A DNA stretch of 64,000 nt from Achromobacter dolens (GTDB lineage Bacteria; Pseudomonadota; Gammaproteobacteria; Burkholderiales; Burkholderiaceae_B). The position numbers and the translations under genes were made by a program. Below the pieces are notes generated by a model that saw nothing but the letters and a program-made list of their open reading frames with translations, ran no database searches and was not told the origin of the DNA. The stretch is from positions 1-64,000 of the forward strand of contig NZ_CADIJW010000016.1 in NCBI RefSeq assembly GCF_902859745.1. The letters run 5' to 3'. Numbering within the stretch: the first letter of the stretch is position 1; each line of letters begins with the position of its first letter. Of the stretch, positions 63,979 through 64,000 are shown one piece after another.

Positions 63979-64000
63979 ATGAGTGAAGTCCCCCGCGTTC
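63979..64000 (+). CDS. start of an unidentified gene (truncated by the window edge)
   Basis: An ATG at 63979 preceded by GAGGAG 7 nt upstream opens a frame M-S-E-V-P-R-V that runs off the end. It lies 97 bp after the binding-protein gene on the same strand, so probably the next gene of that operon. Too short to identify. Confidence 0.5.

Overview
The window is GC-rich, densely packed bacterial chromosome with short intergenic gaps and many 4-bp start/stop overlaps. Gene content and order point to a betaproteobacterium of the order Burkholderiales, most likely Alcaligenaceae (Achromobacter/Bordetella-like). The clues are a PhaZ-type polyhydroxybutyrate depolymerase, a Bug-type tripartite tricarboxylate binding protein, the lipid A deacylase PagL, several branched-chain amino acid ABC components, and the run rpmF-plsX-fabHDG-acpP-fabF-rpoE-rseAB-mucD-lepA-lepB-rnc-era-recO. 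The genus is inferred, not proven.

Layout. 1-8344 (all minus strand): the N-terminal part of a Tat-exported phospholipase C, a class IV aminotransferase, an orphan betaine-type binding protein, and a complete branched-chain amino acid ABC transporter in the order livG-livF-livK-livH-livM. 8709-12682 (minus): nth overlapping an rsxB-like ferredoxin gene, phaZ, ferredoxin-NADP reductase and a 7Fe ferredoxin. 12840-19820: pncB, a RidA protein, a flavoprotein and an MtfA-like peptidase (minus), relA split by an apparent frameshift, and an MHS transporter (minus). 19915-25034: argE, trpB-trpA-accD and pagL.

25223-32182: rne (minus) diverges from rluC and a HAD phosphatase, followed by the MsrPQ methionine sulfoxide repair pair. 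32201-34298 (minus): a lipoprotein amidase, a tetrapyrrole-methylase-family protein and a Maf pyrophosphatase. 34464-50498 (plus): a near-continuous core block that makes fatty acid/phospholipid precursors (plsX, fabH, fabD, fabG, acpP, fabF), senses envelope stress (rpoE-rseA-rseB-mucD) and then handles translation, secretion and RNA/DNA (lepA, lepB, rnc, era, recO).

50517-58796: more variable content. It holds a LysR regulator facing a deacylase/PLP-enzyme/Bug-receptor operon, a nucleotide-exchange-type transporter with a Tat-exported aldo/keto reductase, a Bax-inhibitor-1 protein, a repeat-bearing DUF2486-like protein and holC. 58819-64000: pepA diverges from lptF, which has no lptG after it. 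A LysR regulator then diverges from a second branched-chain-type binding protein across a patterned operator, and the first codons of one more gene lie at the right edge.

I found no insertion sequence, prophage, CRISPR array, tRNA or rRNA gene. Most of the window is ordinary core genome. The items most worth a second look are the relA frameshift, the deacylase/PLP-enzyme locus, the soluble RsxB-like gene coupled to nth, the LysR operator at 62514-62541, lptF without lptG, and a possible sigma-E promoter before the Bax-inhibitor gene.
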